Shown here one piece after another: positions 1 to 8,598 of a stretch of 64,000 bases of DNA. The translations under genes and the position numbers were made by a program. The stretch lies in the NCBI RefSeq assembly GCF_040783535.2, contig NZ_JBFONW020000005.1, forward strand, positions 1 through 64,000, in the 5' to 3' direction. Position 1 is the stretch's first letter. Every line of letters begins with the position of its first letter. A model generated the notes under the pieces. The model worked only from the letters and a program-made list of their open reading frames with translations, searched no databases and was not told the DNA's origin. This DNA is from Aestuariibius insulae (GTDB taxonomy: Bacteria; Pseudomonadota; Alphaproteobacteria; Rhodobacterales; Rhodobacteraceae).

Positions 1-601
1 GATAGATGACGGTGTCCTCGCGCGTCTCCGAATAGCCCGTGGCGGCAGGCTGCGGATAGCTCAGATGCCGGCCGACCGGATAGGCGACGGGCGCATAGCG
101 CTCGACCCGGTTCGCCGGGGCGCCGATCCCGTAGAACGGCGTCGTGTCGCCGATCTCGGGCTCGGGCGGCTGGATCAGGGAGTTGAGCGCCAGCGTTCCG
201 ACGATGCTGATCGCCGCCGTTGCCAGCGTTGCCAGAAGACCGGTCCCGAAGATGCTGGCGGCAATGGTCGGGGCGAAGGACGTGATCAGGGCGCTGCCGA
301 TCGCGGCGACGGCCGGGCCATGGACGATCGGGACGATCTCGACGATCGCGCCGCCATGGGGCTTGGTCACGGTCCAGTGCTGCGCCGGGATCTCCCAGCT
401 CTGCAGGCCGATCGTGATCGTCGCGCGATAGGCCGCCCAGGTCCCCCGCTCGATCCCGCCGCGATCGGCCATCTCCGCGAGGGTGATGCCTTCGAGATAG
501 CGCATGAGCGGCTGGGGCTTCGGCAGCGGCGAGGTTGAGACCATCGTCTGGATCGGCGAGGCTGCGCGCTCCAGCTTGGCGGGGATCGGATCAAGCGGCA
601 T
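1..601 (-). CDS. Phage tail tip / host specificity protein J-like, partial (N-terminus)
   Basis: The frame starts at ATG 601 and stays open for 200 codons to the window edge, so only the N-terminus is seen. It starts MPLDPIPAKLERA. It has a hydrophobic Ala/Ile-rich segment (about residues 95-135) followed by a proline-rich IQPPEPEIGD stretch, as in lambda J-like central tail tip proteins. The start overlaps the end of the upstream peptidase gene by 11 bases. Its place after an NlpC/P60 gene fits the lambda K-I-J order. The assignment rests on position and this N-terminal pattern; the receptor-binding part lies outside. Confidence 0.7.
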   Translation of the reverse strand, partial: MPLDPIPAKLERAASPIQTMVSTSPLPKPQPLMRYLEGITLAEMADRGGIERGTWAAYRATITIGLQSWEIPAQHWTVTKPHGGAIVEIVPIVHGPAVAAIGSALITSFAPTIAASIFGTGLLATLATAAISIVGTLALNSLIQPPEPEIGDTTPFYGIGAPANRVERYAPVAYPVGRHLSYPQPAATGYSETREDTVIY

Positions 602-974
602 AGCGATAGATCCCCTCGATCCGGGAGACGATCGGGTGCTCGCCATGGCGCGCCATCCGCGATCCCAGATCATCTTCGATATGCAGCATCCAGACGGCAT
701 CCACGGCATAGCCGACATGAGCGAGATGGCCGGCCGCCTGCATCAGGATAAGATCGCCCTCCCGAATCCGCACCGGATCGACGGCTTGCCAATGGGCCCG
801 CTCGGCATCGACCAGGCGGCGGCGCACGGCTTGGGCGCGCGTGCAGGCGAGGTCCGGCAGGGTGCTGCCCAGGCGCTCTCGGTTGAGCAGCAGGTAGAGC
901 CCCAGACAATCGATGCCCGCACGGCTCCGCCCGCCCTCGGCGAAGGGCCATCCGATGTAGTCTGCGGTCCACAT
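591..974 (-). CDS. NlpC/P60-family tail peptidase (lambda K-like)
   Basis: This 127-aa protein matches phage NlpC/P60 cysteine peptidases attached to the tail tip, which are thought to cut peptidoglycan cross-links during DNA entry. The catalytic Cys is in IDCLGL (Cys23), a His lies in AHVGY (His86) and a further polar motif LHIEDD follows near residue 98. The length is that of the stand-alone C40 domain. The start abuts the stop of the DUF1833-like gene at 974, and the stop overlaps the tail tip start, which suggests coupled translation. Confidence 0.85.
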   Translation of the reverse strand: MWTADYIGWPFAEGGRSRAGIDCLGLYLLLNRERLGSTLPDLACTRAQAVRRRLVDAERAHWQAVDPVRIREGDLILMQAAGHLAHVGYAVDAVWMLHIEDDLGSRMARHGEHPIVSRIEGIYRYAA

Positions 975-1441
975 CAGAACAGCGCGGGAAACCGGTTGGG
1001 GGTGAAGGAGATCGCGCTGGCCGGCGCTTCGCGCACGGGCGAGGCCACGATTTGGCCGGAGATCGTCTGAACATCGTAGCTGAAGACGCGCAGCTCCAGC
1101 CCGTCCAGCGGCGCGATGCGGCGGTCCGGCTGAGAGGCCACGATATGGCAGAGATCGACCGTGATCGGTCCGCTGACGCTGCGCAGCTCGGCGAGGATCT
1201 CCTGCGAGACATTATCGGCGGCAAAGGCGACGAACGGCACGCCTTCGGTCCCCTCCTCGGGAAAGGTGATCGACATCGCATAGGGCAGATAAGTGATCCC
1301 GTTCGAGACGATCGCCTCGGTATTGGTGACGAGGTGGATGTCCTGATCCCAGTCGGGATGGCGCAGATCGGCAAGGACCAGCCAGACCGCATCGGTCTGG
1401 CCTGCATCGATCGAGCGGCGGGCGACGGGAGAAAGGCTCAT
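974..1441 (-). CDS. Minor tail protein, DUF1833-like
   Basis: A 155-aa protein starting MSLSPVARRSIDAG. Its pattern (DVWL-like beta strands, 'TNTEAIVSNGITYLPYAMSI', then a conserved central Asp/Gly-rich segment) fits the DUF1833 family of phage tail assembly proteins, which sit between the tape measure and NlpC/P60 genes in lambda L position. No catalytic motif is visible. The start overlaps the upstream gene's end by four bases (1438-1441). Function is inferred from family and order. Confidence 0.7.
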   Translation of the reverse strand: MSLSPVARRSIDAGQTDAVWLVLADLRHPDWDQDIHLVTNTEAIVSNGITYLPYAMSITFPEEGTEGVPFVAFAADNVSQEILAELRSVSGPITVDLCHIVASQPDRRIAPLDGLELRVFSYDVQTISGQIVASPVREAPASAISFTPNRFPALF

Positions 1442-1803
1442 GGAAGGATCTCCAAACGAAAGCTGAGCGTGAAGAGCGATGGGCTCCGATAGGCGAGGCT
1501 GTAAGGATCGGCCCCGCCCACAAAGCGCCAGATCGTCTCAACCCGGGTGCGCGGATGCGGCATCTCAAAAGGCAGCACCCCGTCCTTCAGAACGTCTGCG
1601 AACCACGCCTCGAAAGCGGCGACCTGATCGGCGGTCAGCACGCCGGTGACGAAGCTGACCTCGCGTGGGGCGGCGGTGTATCGACGGCGCGTCTTGACCG
1701 GCCCCGACGACATCGAGGTCGCGATGACGTTGCCGATCGGACCGGTCTCGACGAGCGAGCCGATCTGAAACCGGCAGGGCACCCCGGCAGGCCAGCGCGC
1801 CAT
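1438..1803 (-). CDS. Minor tail protein (lambda M-like position)
   Basis: A 121-aa beta-rich protein starting MARWPAGVP and ending FRLEILP. It contains 'QVAAFEAWFADVLKDGVLPFEMPHP', a pattern common in small tail proteins encoded right after the tape measure gene. A longer in-frame reading exists upstream (to 2364), but it is Arg-rich and runs through the tape measure gene. ATG 1803 overlaps the tape measure stop (TAATG), which fixes the start. Confidence 0.7.
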   Translation of the reverse strand: MARWPAGVPCRFQIGSLVETGPIGNVIATSMSSGPVKTRRRYTAAPREVSFVTGVLTADQVAAFEAWFADVLKDGVLPFEMPHPRTRVETIWRFVGGADPYSLAYRSPSLFTLSFRLEILP

Positions 1804-4052
1804 TATCCGCGCCTCGCGCGGCTGCGGATCCCGAAGCGGGCCTGCGCGCCTTGATCGGCCTGGCCGGTTGCAAGCGCATGGTTCACCATCTTGCCGCCAT
1901 GGGTTTCCATGATCTTTGCAGCCGCAACGCCGCCCGCCTGGGTCGCAATGGCGCCAAGCGTTCCGTCGTCGTTCACGAAGATCTCGACGGCGACGCTGCC
2001 TTCCAGCGAGGCGCCGCCCTTGGTGTGATCGATCACAGTTTCCTTGGGGTGCAGAAGCGCGGGGAACCCGCCTTTGCCGTCGATGCCCCCTGCCCGAATA
2101 CCGTTGCCTGTGCCGCCACCGCCTGCAAAGGACGGCAAGCCGAGCGAACCGGTCCCACCGCGCGACGGACCGAAGGCGGCCGCGTCGGCAAACCCCGATG
2201 CCTGCGCCCCGGACGCGCTCCCGCCGAGCGCTCCGTTGATGGCGCCGCCCAGAAACGTGTTCGGACCGGCTATGGCCATGAGGGCCTCCAGGATCTGCTG
2301 TTTGAGTAGCTCTTCGGCGATGCGCGCGATGGCGTCGACGGCCGCGTCGCCGAACGCCTCCCAACTCTCCGTAGCCCCGGCGAGGCTGGTCGATGTCTCA
2401 TCGAGAAAGGACAGGAGCGGCTCGAACTCCGTCTCCTCCAGCTCCGTGTTCAGCTCTTCGAGCGCGCGCTTATAGGCATCCGGATAGTCTTCGAAGGCCC
2501 CGGATTCGTAGAGCTCTTTCAGGCGCTCCAGCTCGAGACGGTGCTGCTCGGCCGCCGTCCGGGTGCGCAGGTAGATCCGCTCGGCGTCCTTCAGACGCTG
2601 CGGCTCTTCGCGCATGGCGTCGGTCTGACCGGACCGGCCACCACCCGATCCCGTGCCGCCGCCGGAGCTGCGTCCAGTACCGCTGTCCGAGCGCCCGCCG
2701 GTGCGGCGCACCGAGACGATGTCCTCGCGCCGGATCCCCTGAGAATTGAAGGTCTCCCGAACCTGATCGCGCGCGCGATCGGCACCACCCACGGCTTGCT
2801 CGCGGCGCTCCGAAGCAGAAATACCGCTGGCCATGCGCCAGGCCACCCAAGCCGCATCGGCCAGCTCCTTGCGCAGGTCCGAAACAAGGCCGGTCAGTCC
2901 CGGAACGCCATCGGCCGCAGCGGCAATCGCATCAACGAGGCCTTCCATAGAGAGCAGTCCGGCATCGATCTCGCCGACGAGCGTTGCCGCCTCCTCGCCC
3001 GTCTTGACGACCTCCTCATAGAATGCCCGTTGCTTGGCGGTCATCTGGCTCAGCGATCCGAAGGCCTGCTCCAGTCGGTCCAGAAGATCCTCCGTCGCTT
3101 CGACGACGGCTTGCGGCCCATCCGCATTCGCGAGATTGACCAGCCCATCGGCAAGCGTTCCCGCTGCCGCGCTGTTGATGTCGAACCGGATCTCAAGCTC
3201 ATCGAGCGCCTCGCCGTATTCCAGCAGCGCATCGCGCTCGTTGGCGATCTGATCGCGCAGCAGGGTGCGCTCTTCGACGGTCGTGTCCAGGGATTGGATC
3301 CGCCGCTCGACATCTTCGAACCTGCCTTCGAGATCCTGCAGCGCTTGCCCGGCCTCTTCGAAGGTCAGATCGAACCCCTCTCCGAACCGGTCTTCCAGTT
3401 GCGCAAAATCGCCTGCCAAGCTGTCCGCGACCGATTGGAGCTGCTCACCAGCGCGGACCTCGTTGAGATCCCGCAGCGCCATGATGAACTCGCGCGCCGC
3501 CTCGCTCGCGGCACCATACCGGTCGCGCAATTCCTCCGTCGGGGTCTGCGCATCTTGCGCTGCCGCCTGATACGCCCGCACCGCCTCGGACAGGGCATTG
3601 GTTCGATCGGTGAGGGTCTGCGAGGCTTCGCCGTTGCGCAGCAGCATCGCGGCCAGCGGGATCCCGATTGCCGCAACTGTGCCGAGCAAAGGAGCCACAA
3701 CCCCAACGGCGCCACCGAGGGCAGCAAATCCCCCCAGAAGCTGCGGCATCTGCTGACCCAGAGCGCGGGCAGCGCTCGTGCCACCTTGCAGCTGCACCGC
3801 CACGTCTCCGATCTGGTTGGCCGTGTTGGTCAGAACAAAGCGGCCGCGCCCGGAGATCTGAAAGACGCCGGCCAATCCGCGCGAGGCTTGTTCGGCGCTA
3901 CGCCCGACTCGGTTGCCCATGGTCTTGAAGCGGTTCTCGATACCGGTCGCGGTCCTGTTGGCCTTCCGGCGACCTTGATCCATCTGCCGCTCGAACTTGC
4001 GCAGGGTGGCTTCCATGCGGACAACAAGGCGGTCCGCTGTGGTTGTCGTCAC
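1803..4052 (-). CDS. Tail tape measure protein
   Basis: A 749-aa protein that would set tail length. It has a basic helical N-terminus with 'KFERQMDQGRRKANRTATGIE', a hydrophobic membrane-active stretch at about residues 105-140 (GGAVGVVAPLLGTVAAIGIPLAAM), long coiled-coil regions (about 150-400), a Gly/Ser/Arg-rich linker near 445-475 and a Gly-rich C-terminus. The GTG start at 4052 overlaps the upstream stop (GTGA). The length predicts a tail of roughly 110 nm under the usual 1.5 angstrom per residue rule; that is an inference. Confidence 0.92.
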   Translation of the reverse strand: MTTTTADRLVVRMEATLRKFERQMDQGRRKANRTATGIENRFKTMGNRVGRSAEQASRGLAGVFQISGRGRFVLTNTANQIGDVAVQLQGGTSAARALGQQMPQLLGGFAALGGAVGVVAPLLGTVAAIGIPLAAMLLRNGEASQTLTDRTNALSEAVRAYQAAAQDAQTPTEELRDRYGAASEAAREFIMALRDLNEVRAGEQLQSVADSLAGDFAQLEDRFGEGFDLTFEEAGQALQDLEGRFEDVERRIQSLDTTVEERTLLRDQIANERDALLEYGEALDELEIRFDINSAAAGTLADGLVNLANADGPQAVVEATEDLLDRLEQAFGSLSQMTAKQRAFYEEVVKTGEEAATLVGEIDAGLLSMEGLVDAIAAAADGVPGLTGLVSDLRKELADAAWVAWRMASGISASERREQAVGGADRARDQVRETFNSQGIRREDIVSVRRTGGRSDSGTGRSSGGGTGSGGGRSGQTDAMREEPQRLKDAERIYLRTRTAAEQHRLELERLKELYESGAFEDYPDAYKRALEELNTELEETEFEPLLSFLDETSTSLAGATESWEAFGDAAVDAIARIAEELLKQQILEALMAIAGPNTFLGGAINGALGGSASGAQASGFADAAAFGPSRGGTGSLGLPSFAGGGGTGNGIRAGGIDGKGGFPALLHPKETVIDHTKGGASLEGSVAVEIFVNDDGTLGAIATQAGGVAAAKIMETHGGKMVNHALATGQADQGAQARFGIRSRARRG

Positions 4053-4633
4053 GGCGAGGCGTCCGCCCGCTGGCGCTCGCGCTCTTCATGAGCTGCCAGC
4101 ATCGCCTCATAGGCCTCTTCGGAGGGCGGTTCGACCTTTGCACCACCCGCCGCACGGCAAAGCGCGACATAGTCGTCATAGCGCATCGCGCGCACCTGGT
4201 CGGGTGTCAAACCGATCTTGATCAGCGCCGCGAAGATCTTGCCTTTATCGAGCGGCTCGGGCGTGCCCTCCTCGCCAGATCCCTCGCTCTTCGCTTCGAC
4301 GCCCGACATCGCGGTGATCAAGATCTCGAGTGCGATCTGAACATGCACACCGATCGGCGTGAGATCGAACCGCTCGTCCAGCAGCCTCTTGGCCTCGGAT
4401 GCAGCTATACCGCCGCCGATCAGGCCTTGATGGATGGTGTGGTAGACGTCCCGCGCGAAATAGCGGTGCGAGCCCATCCTGAGATAGATCTCGCCAAAGC
4501 CCACCTTTCCGCAGGCCTCTTCGAGATCGAGGATGCATCCCAGCGGCAGAGCGAAGGTCCGCTCCGCACCGGCCCACTCCAGACGGGTCTCCGGACAGGC
4601 CGAGGCAATCGACGCCGTGGATTGTGACGCCAT
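4049..4633 (-). CDS. Tail assembly chaperone, apparent fusion of GTA gp10-like and gp10.1-like domains
   Basis: A 194-aa protein. The N-terminal half (LEWAGAERTFALPLGCILDLE...GEIYLRMG) resembles the GTA gp10/TAC_11 family. The C-terminal part (KIGLTPDQVRAMRYDDYVALCRA, about residues 140-165) resembles the small gp10.1/TAC_6 protein. In GTAs and many phages these are separate or joined by frameshift; here one continuous frame carries both. ATG 4633 overlaps the tail tube stop (TGATG) and is preferred to GTG 4636. It sits just before the tape measure gene, as chaperones do. Confidence 0.75.
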   Translation of the reverse strand: MASQSTASIASACPETRLEWAGAERTFALPLGCILDLEEACGKVGFGEIYLRMGSHRYFARDVYHTIHQGLIGGGIAASEAKRLLDERFDLTPIGVHVQIALEILITAMSGVEAKSEGSGEEGTPEPLDKGKIFAALIKIGLTPDQVRAMRYDDYVALCRAAGGAKVEPPSEEAYEAMLAAHEERERQRADASP

Positions 4634-5082
4634 CACGCGGGCGCCGCCGTCCAGCTACGCGACGCGGCCCCAGCGAGCGTCGCGGAAAAGGTCATCGTTC
4701 CCTTGCCCTCCGCCCCCATCTCGAACTCGGTGAGAATAGCCGGGACGTCCCAGTGGCCGCCCTCCCCGGCCGTCGCGCTATAGACTTCGACCCGGACATT
4801 GCGTCTGCCCTCGGGGTCGTCCGCGAAAGCGCGCCATTGCTCGAAGAATTGCTTGGCGACGCGCCCGGAGATCGAAAGGTTCGTGTCAGATCCCTCGACC
4901 CAACGAGAGACAGCTGCTGCTGCGCCGACCGGATCGTCGCAATCCAGCAAGGTCTCTTCGCCGGTCGTTTTTCCGAAGGTGACAGAGCGGACGGTTGCAC
5001 CGCAGGGAAAGCCGAAGGTCTCGGGATCACCCCCATCTCCCAAGAGGATCAGGAAATCGCCGCTCAGTTCTGGATCAGCCAT
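4633..5082 (-). CDS. Major tail tube protein
   Basis: A 149-aa protein starting MADPELSGDFLILLGDGG, with alternating beta-strand pattern and 'EFEMGAEGKGTMTFSATLAGAA' near the C-terminus, typical of tail tube proteins of the lambda V/GTA gp9 type. It lies between the neck module and the tail assembly chaperone, the conserved position for this gene. Length is normal for the family. Confidence 0.8.
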   Translation of the reverse strand: MADPELSGDFLILLGDGGDPETFGFPCGATVRSVTFGKTTGEETLLDCDDPVGAAAAVSRWVEGSDTNLSISGRVAKQFFEQWRAFADDPEGRRNVRVEVYSATAGEGGHWDVPAILTEFEMGAEGKGTMTFSATLAGAASRSWTAAPA

Positions 5083-5083
5083 A

Positions 5084-5242
5084 TCAGCTCTCCTTCTTGG
5101 TGGGGGCAGGTTCGGCGGATCCGCGCGCGATGAACGGCTCCCCGATCGATTTGGGGACGGTGTAGGTGCGCCCCTCCTGGTAGACGCGGACCACGGCGGG
5201 CTTTACGCGCGCCTCATCGGTCCGCAGCATGCGGATGTTCAT
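5084..5242 (-). CDS. Small conserved-type phage protein, 52 aa
   Basis: ATG 5242 opens a 52-residue frame starting MNIRMLRTDEARVKPAVVRV and ending PAPTKKES. Its stop lies one base from the tail tube start. An AGGAGA-type ribosome site precedes the ATG (rc of 5246-5252). It fills the gap between the HK97-gp10-like gene and the tail tube gene exactly. Small proteins in this slot are common in siphophages; function unknown. Confidence 0.65.
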   Translation of the reverse strand: MNIRMLRTDEARVKPAVVRVYQEGRTYTVPKSIGEPFIARGSAEPAPTKKES

Positions 5243-5270
5243 CTGTCTCTCCTTCGATGAGTGGTGGTAA

Positions 5271-5675
5271 TCAGGCGGCCCGAATGCCGCGTCTCATGGC
5301 TGCGCTGATGCGCGATCGGACCCTGCGCCGCCATGTGCGCCAGGTCGGATAGAAGAACGGGTTGGCAGGCATATCGACCGTGCCGAATTCCTGAAAGAGC
5401 GCGTAGAATGCCTCTCCGCCACCCGCATAGATCCGGATCCGCAGATCGTCGTCATCGCCACTCGCAACCTGCGTGACTGTCATCGCTCCGGCCGGTGGCT
5501 GGCCCCACGTCCAGCCGATCGATCCCGCCAGATCGCCGGTATCCTGCGGCGCAAGATCATACATGTCCTCGACGATCGCATCGGCGGCGTTCTCCATCGC
5601 GGACCGGAGCTCAATCCGCACCCGCTCCGGAATTGCCTTCCAGCGCCGGTTCAACTTGTCGAGGCCCTGGACCAT
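5271..5675 (-). CDS. HK97-gp10-like neck/tail completion protein
   Basis: A 134-aa protein with 'AADAIVEDMYDLAPQDTGDLAGSI' (the A.vDTG.L..S motif of the HK97-gp10 family) and 'ALFQEFGT...PANPFFYPTW' (the E.GT....p.PF..P motif). These are the two hallmark motifs of the family, which acts in head-tail joining. The start overlaps the DUF3168 gene stop by one base. Confidence 0.88.
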   Translation of the reverse strand: MVQGLDKLNRRWKAIPERVRIELRSAMENAADAIVEDMYDLAPQDTGDLAGSIGWTWGQPPAGAMTVTQVASGDDDDLRIRIYAGGGEAFYALFQEFGTVDMPANPFFYPTWRTWRRRVRSRISAAMRRGIRAA

Positions 5676-6091
5676 CAGCGTTCTTCGATCAGCGCCGTGA
5701 CGATGACGACGCCATGGCCTGTCAGACCGTCCGGATCCATGAAGGCGCGGACGCCACTGATCGCGAGTTCGGCCAGCGCATGAGTTTCGAGGTCCAGCGG
5801 CGCACGATGAAGGGCGGCGTAGACTTTATCGGCGAGGGCCTTGGCAGGCCGCAGCCGCTTGCCGTCTTCGACCCAGATATCGATCTGAAGCGTCTCCGCA
5901 CGAGCGGCGATGCAGTCCATCTCTTCCGGCACGAAGTCGCTGGGACCAAAGGTGATGCGCGGTGATGGATGGCCGGGTGCACCATCGCTTGGCAGATCGA
6001 AGATATTGTCCCCGACGATCGCACTGACCGCTGGGTCACTTCGCAAGCGATCATAGACAACCTTCTGCAGGTCTTCGGACGGCGTCGCCAT
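5675..6091 (-). CDS. Tail terminator-like protein, DUF3168
   Basis: A 138-aa protein starting MATPSEDLQKVVYDRLRSD. It shows the DUF3168 pattern: N-terminal helix, 'IFDLPSDGAPGHPSPRITFG', an internal 'IDIWVEDG' strand, then 'ALADKVYAALH'. DUF3168 proteins are tail terminator homologues capping the tail tube at the neck. Start and stop each touch the neighbouring genes by one base, a tightly packed neck operon. Confidence 0.85.
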   Translation of the reverse strand: MATPSEDLQKVVYDRLRSDPAVSAIVGDNIFDLPSDGAPGHPSPRITFGPSDFVPEEMDCIAARAETLQIDIWVEDGKRLRPAKALADKVYAALHRAPLDLETHALAELAISGVRAFMDPDGLTGHGVVIVTALIEER

Positions 6092-6426
6092 CAGACTGCC
6101 ACTCCGTTCTCAACGACCAGCCAGACGAACTTGCGGTCCGTGACGCGGTCAATCTCTCTGATGTTGAAAACGAGATCCTCATTCAGATCCCGCATTCGAT
6201 AGTCGGTTGTCAGCGCATCGACCGCATCCTGACGCCGAATGCGCACCTTGAAAGACGCTGTCCCGGTCAGCCCGCCAGCCTCTACGGCCTCCCGACCGCT
6301 CTGATAGCGGATCTGAGCTCTCGCGCGGAACGCCTCATTCCACGATCGATCTTGCCCCCCATATCCGTCTGGGACCAGGACCTCGGCATCAAAAGCCACC
6401 TGCGTTGTCAGTCGACCCGACAGCAT
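6091..6426 (-). CDS. Head closure / head-tail joining protein
   Basis: A 111-aa protein with 'DGYGGQDRSWNEAFRARAQIRYQSGRE' and a C-terminal 'EIDRVTDRKFVWLVVENGV', the pattern of SPP1 gp16/Phage_H_T_join proteins. ATG 6426 overlaps the connector stop (TGATG); an ATG five codons upstream (6441) lacks a ribosome site. Neighbours on both sides are neck proteins. Confidence 0.8.
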   Translation of the reverse strand: MLSGRLTTQVAFDAEVLVPDGYGGQDRSWNEAFRARAQIRYQSGREAVEAGGLTGTASFKVRIRRQDAVDALTTDYRMRDLNEDLVFNIREIDRVTDRKFVWLVVENGVAV

Positions 6427-6992
6427 CAGACCCGGATCCATCGATAGGGCGCGATCAGCATCTCATAGACGCCAGTTGGTTCGATCCTGTCTGCGAGACT
6501 TTCGCGATATTCGAACATGGCGGCGGCATGCTGCAGGATCGCGACTCGAAGAGACCACGGCACATCCTCTGCGGTCCCGTAGCCAGCCTGAAACGTGACG
6601 CTGATCGGGGCGACGTCATCGTAAAAGACGGCCGGATACGACCTGCGAACGAAGCGAACGACCGGCCCCCCGGGCTCTGCGGCGATCTGATAGTCAGCAG
6701 TGTCGATTGTCTGCCTGACGCCGGCCGCATCGATGTAACTGACCTCGACAGAGCTCACGTCCGGGAACGGCAGGCGCAGCGTCCCCCAGCAGGCAAAGTC
6801 CTGCCGCCATTCCTGAGAGACGAGACACCGCCCGAGAATTCCCGAATACCCATCGAGATGCGCCGTGGCAGCCCCGATAAAGGCTTGGATCAAGGCGTCC
6901 CGATCATCGAAATCGATCTCGGCTTGTTCCTTGGCCATCTCGAGCGAGACGGGAAGTTCCGCAGGCGGTGTCACAAGTTGAGGAACGAGCAT
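6426..6992 (-). CDS. Head-tail connector (gp6-like)
   Basis: A 188-aa protein. The N-terminal 'LEMAKEQAEIDFDDRDALIQAFIGAATAHLDGYSG' is the helical gp6-like connector motif, followed by a beta-rich middle and 'AGYGTAEDVPWSLRVAILQHAAAMFEYRE'. It forms the adaptor ring under the portal in HK97-like phages. Its position between the capsid and head-closure genes agrees. Confidence 0.88.
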   Translation of the reverse strand: MLVPQLVTPPAELPVSLEMAKEQAEIDFDDRDALIQAFIGAATAHLDGYSGILGRCLVSQEWRQDFACWGTLRLPFPDVSSVEVSYIDAAGVRQTIDTADYQIAAEPGGPVVRFVRRSYPAVFYDDVAPISVTFQAGYGTAEDVPWSLRVAILQHAAAMFEYRESLADRIEPTGVYEMLIAPYRWIRV

Positions 6993-6995
6993 TGC

Positions 6996-7268
6996 CTAGT
7001 CCTCTGCGGGCGTTCCATAGGGAGCGGGATCGAGACCCTGACCGACAAAGTCGGTGTTGCCAGGGCGGCGGTTTTTCGGATCGTTCATGTCCCGCCGGTT
7101 TTGCACCGCTTCTGTTCCTGCGCGCGGATTGTCATCGATCGCCGGGTGGTCGGTCTGCACGCCGTCGACGATCTCCGGCTCGACGATTGCGCCAGAGGCA
7201 CTGTCGATCTGTTCAGCCGGAGCCGGATCGGCCGGTGCGTCATTGGTCTTGGTCGGTTTCTTCGCCAT
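6996..7268 (-). CDS. Hypothetical phage protein, 90 aa, low complexity
   Basis: A Pro/Asp/Ala-rich, probably disordered protein starting MAKKPTKTNDAPADPAPAEQ. It lies between capsid and connector. An AGGAGA ribosome site is present upstream (rc of 7273-7279). No family recognised. The codon pattern and tight packing suggest it is real; it may be an accessory head protein, but nothing in the sequence shows that. Confidence 0.6.
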   Translation of the reverse strand: MAKKPTKTNDAPADPAPAEQIDSASGAIVEPEIVDGVQTDHPAIDDNPRAGTEAVQNRRDMNDPKNRRPGNTDFVGQGLDPAPYGTPAED

Positions 7269-7290
7269 GAAAGGTCTCCTATCGAAAGAT

Positions 7291-7320
7291 GAAAAGCCCG
7301 CCGTGATCGGCGGGCTCTGT
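7291..7320 (-). terminator. Intrinsic terminator after the capsid gene
   Basis: Nine-base stem AGCCCGCCG / CGGCGGGCT (7295-7303 with 7308-7316), four-base loop, followed on the minus strand by TTTTC. It lies 32 bases past the capsid stop and would lower transcription of the neck and tail genes relative to the capsid. Confidence 0.8.
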
Positions 7321-7347
7321 TTTAGTCAGCCGCTCCGCTCTGGCAGA

Positions 7348-8589
7348 TCAGGCTGCAGCGCTGCGCAGGACACGCAGACATTCTGGATTGCTGACGCCAC
7401 CACCAACGCGCTTCGTCGTGTAGAACATCACGTAGGGCTTGTTGGTGTAGGGATCGCGCAGGACCCGAACGCCGGTCCGATCAACGATGAGGTAGCCGCG
7501 CTGAAAATCACCGAAGGCGATCGGAAGCGCGCCTGCCGCCAGATCCGGCATTCCAGGCATCTCCGTAACGGGGTAGTTCAGCAGAGTGGATGGCTGTCCT
7601 TCCGCTGTCGACGGCTGCCAAAGCTGCCGACCATCACCGTCCCGCAACTTGCGGATCGCGCCCATCGTCGAGCGGTTCATCACGAAGCGCGCATTGGCCG
7701 TGAAGACAGACGGCAGGTCGTAGATGGCATCCAGCAACTCGTCTTCCGTAACGGCCGCCGTCGCCGCCATCGGCAGCACAGGGATCGCGCCAAGCGGATT
7801 GACGGCCGCTGCGGAGCCCCCTTGGGCGAAGGTCAGAAACCCGCGCGGCTTGTTCGCGCCATCGCCAGCGATGAAGGCGAGGCCTTCCTGCAGAGCAAAT
7901 TCGGTCTCAACCTCATTCGCGAGCCATTGCTCGAGGTTCACCTCAGCATCATCGAGCATCTGCTGGGTCGCGGCCGGGTTCGCATAAAGCTCGCCAGGCG
8001 TGAACGTCATCTGCCCGAAATCCGCCGTCCCGGTTTGAGGGCGCGCCGCCGTCTCGCCGACCCATCCGGACGCCGTGCCGCGCAGGTTATAGAGCTTCTT
8101 GAACCCGGCGGTCGAGATCGACATCGTCGAGGCGATCTGGCGCATCTGCGAGACCTCGATCAGTTTGTCCGTGATCGTGCGATCCCATTCGACCGGGGCC
8201 AAATAACCGCCTTCATCATCGGCCCCCTTATTGAGGGCGGCTTGCACATCGCCTTTGCTGAAATGGGACCGGAACGCGGAGGTGTATTCCTGATCGGGAA
8301 TGGTCTCGACATTGCCGGCCGCCACGCTCATCGCAGCGAGCTTCGCATTGGCCTGGTCGACGGCCGTCTGCAAATCGGTGACGCTGGAATTGATCTTCTC
8401 GAACTTCTCGGTCGTAACGACGTCGTCGAATTTGTCGGCGACCTCCTTGTCCTTTTCTGCAGCGGTAGACTTGAAGGATTCCCAGTCCGTTTGCAGCTGA
8501 GCCAACAGAGCTTTGATATCGCCGCCGCCGGCATCCGCCCGAACGACTTGGATCCCGCGCGCTTTGGCGGGTTGGAAAGGCATCGACAT
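7348..8589 (-). CDS. Major capsid protein (HK97 fold)
   Basis: A 413-aa protein. Residues about 25-95 form a charged coiled coil (ESFKSTAAEKDKEVADKFDDV...), the HK97-type delta/scaffold domain that the protease would remove. The mature part starts near 'NVETIPDQEYTSAFRSHFSKGD' and carries HK97-like landmarks such as 'GGYLAPVEW', 'QQMLDDAEVNLEQWLANEVETEFALQEG' and 'GDGANKPRGFL'. It follows the prohead protease and precedes the connector, as expected. A terminator follows its stop. Confidence 0.95.
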   Translation of the reverse strand: MSMPFQPAKARGIQVVRADAGGGDIKALLAQLQTDWESFKSTAAEKDKEVADKFDDVVTTEKFEKINSSVTDLQTAVDQANAKLAAMSVAAGNVETIPDQEYTSAFRSHFSKGDVQAALNKGADDEGGYLAPVEWDRTITDKLIEVSQMRQIASTMSISTAGFKKLYNLRGTASGWVGETAARPQTGTADFGQMTFTPGELYANPAATQQMLDDAEVNLEQWLANEVETEFALQEGLAFIAGDGANKPRGFLTFAQGGSAAAVNPLGAIPVLPMAATAAVTEDELLDAIYDLPSVFTANARFVMNRSTMGAIRKLRDGDGRQLWQPSTAEGQPSTLLNYPVTEMPGMPDLAAGALPIAFGDFQRGYLIVDRTGVRVLRDPYTNKPYVMFYTTKRVGGGVSNPECLRVLRSAAA

Positions 8590-8598
8590 AGGATGCTC

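Noticed and set aside
2541..4091. A 516-codon plus-strand ORF across the tape measure gene
   Set aside because: It is antisense to a well-supported tape measure protein and has no recognisable family; it comes from the high-GC codon pattern of the true gene. Similar long plus-strand frames at 7054-8622, 52861-54708 and 28326-29807 were rejected for the same reason.
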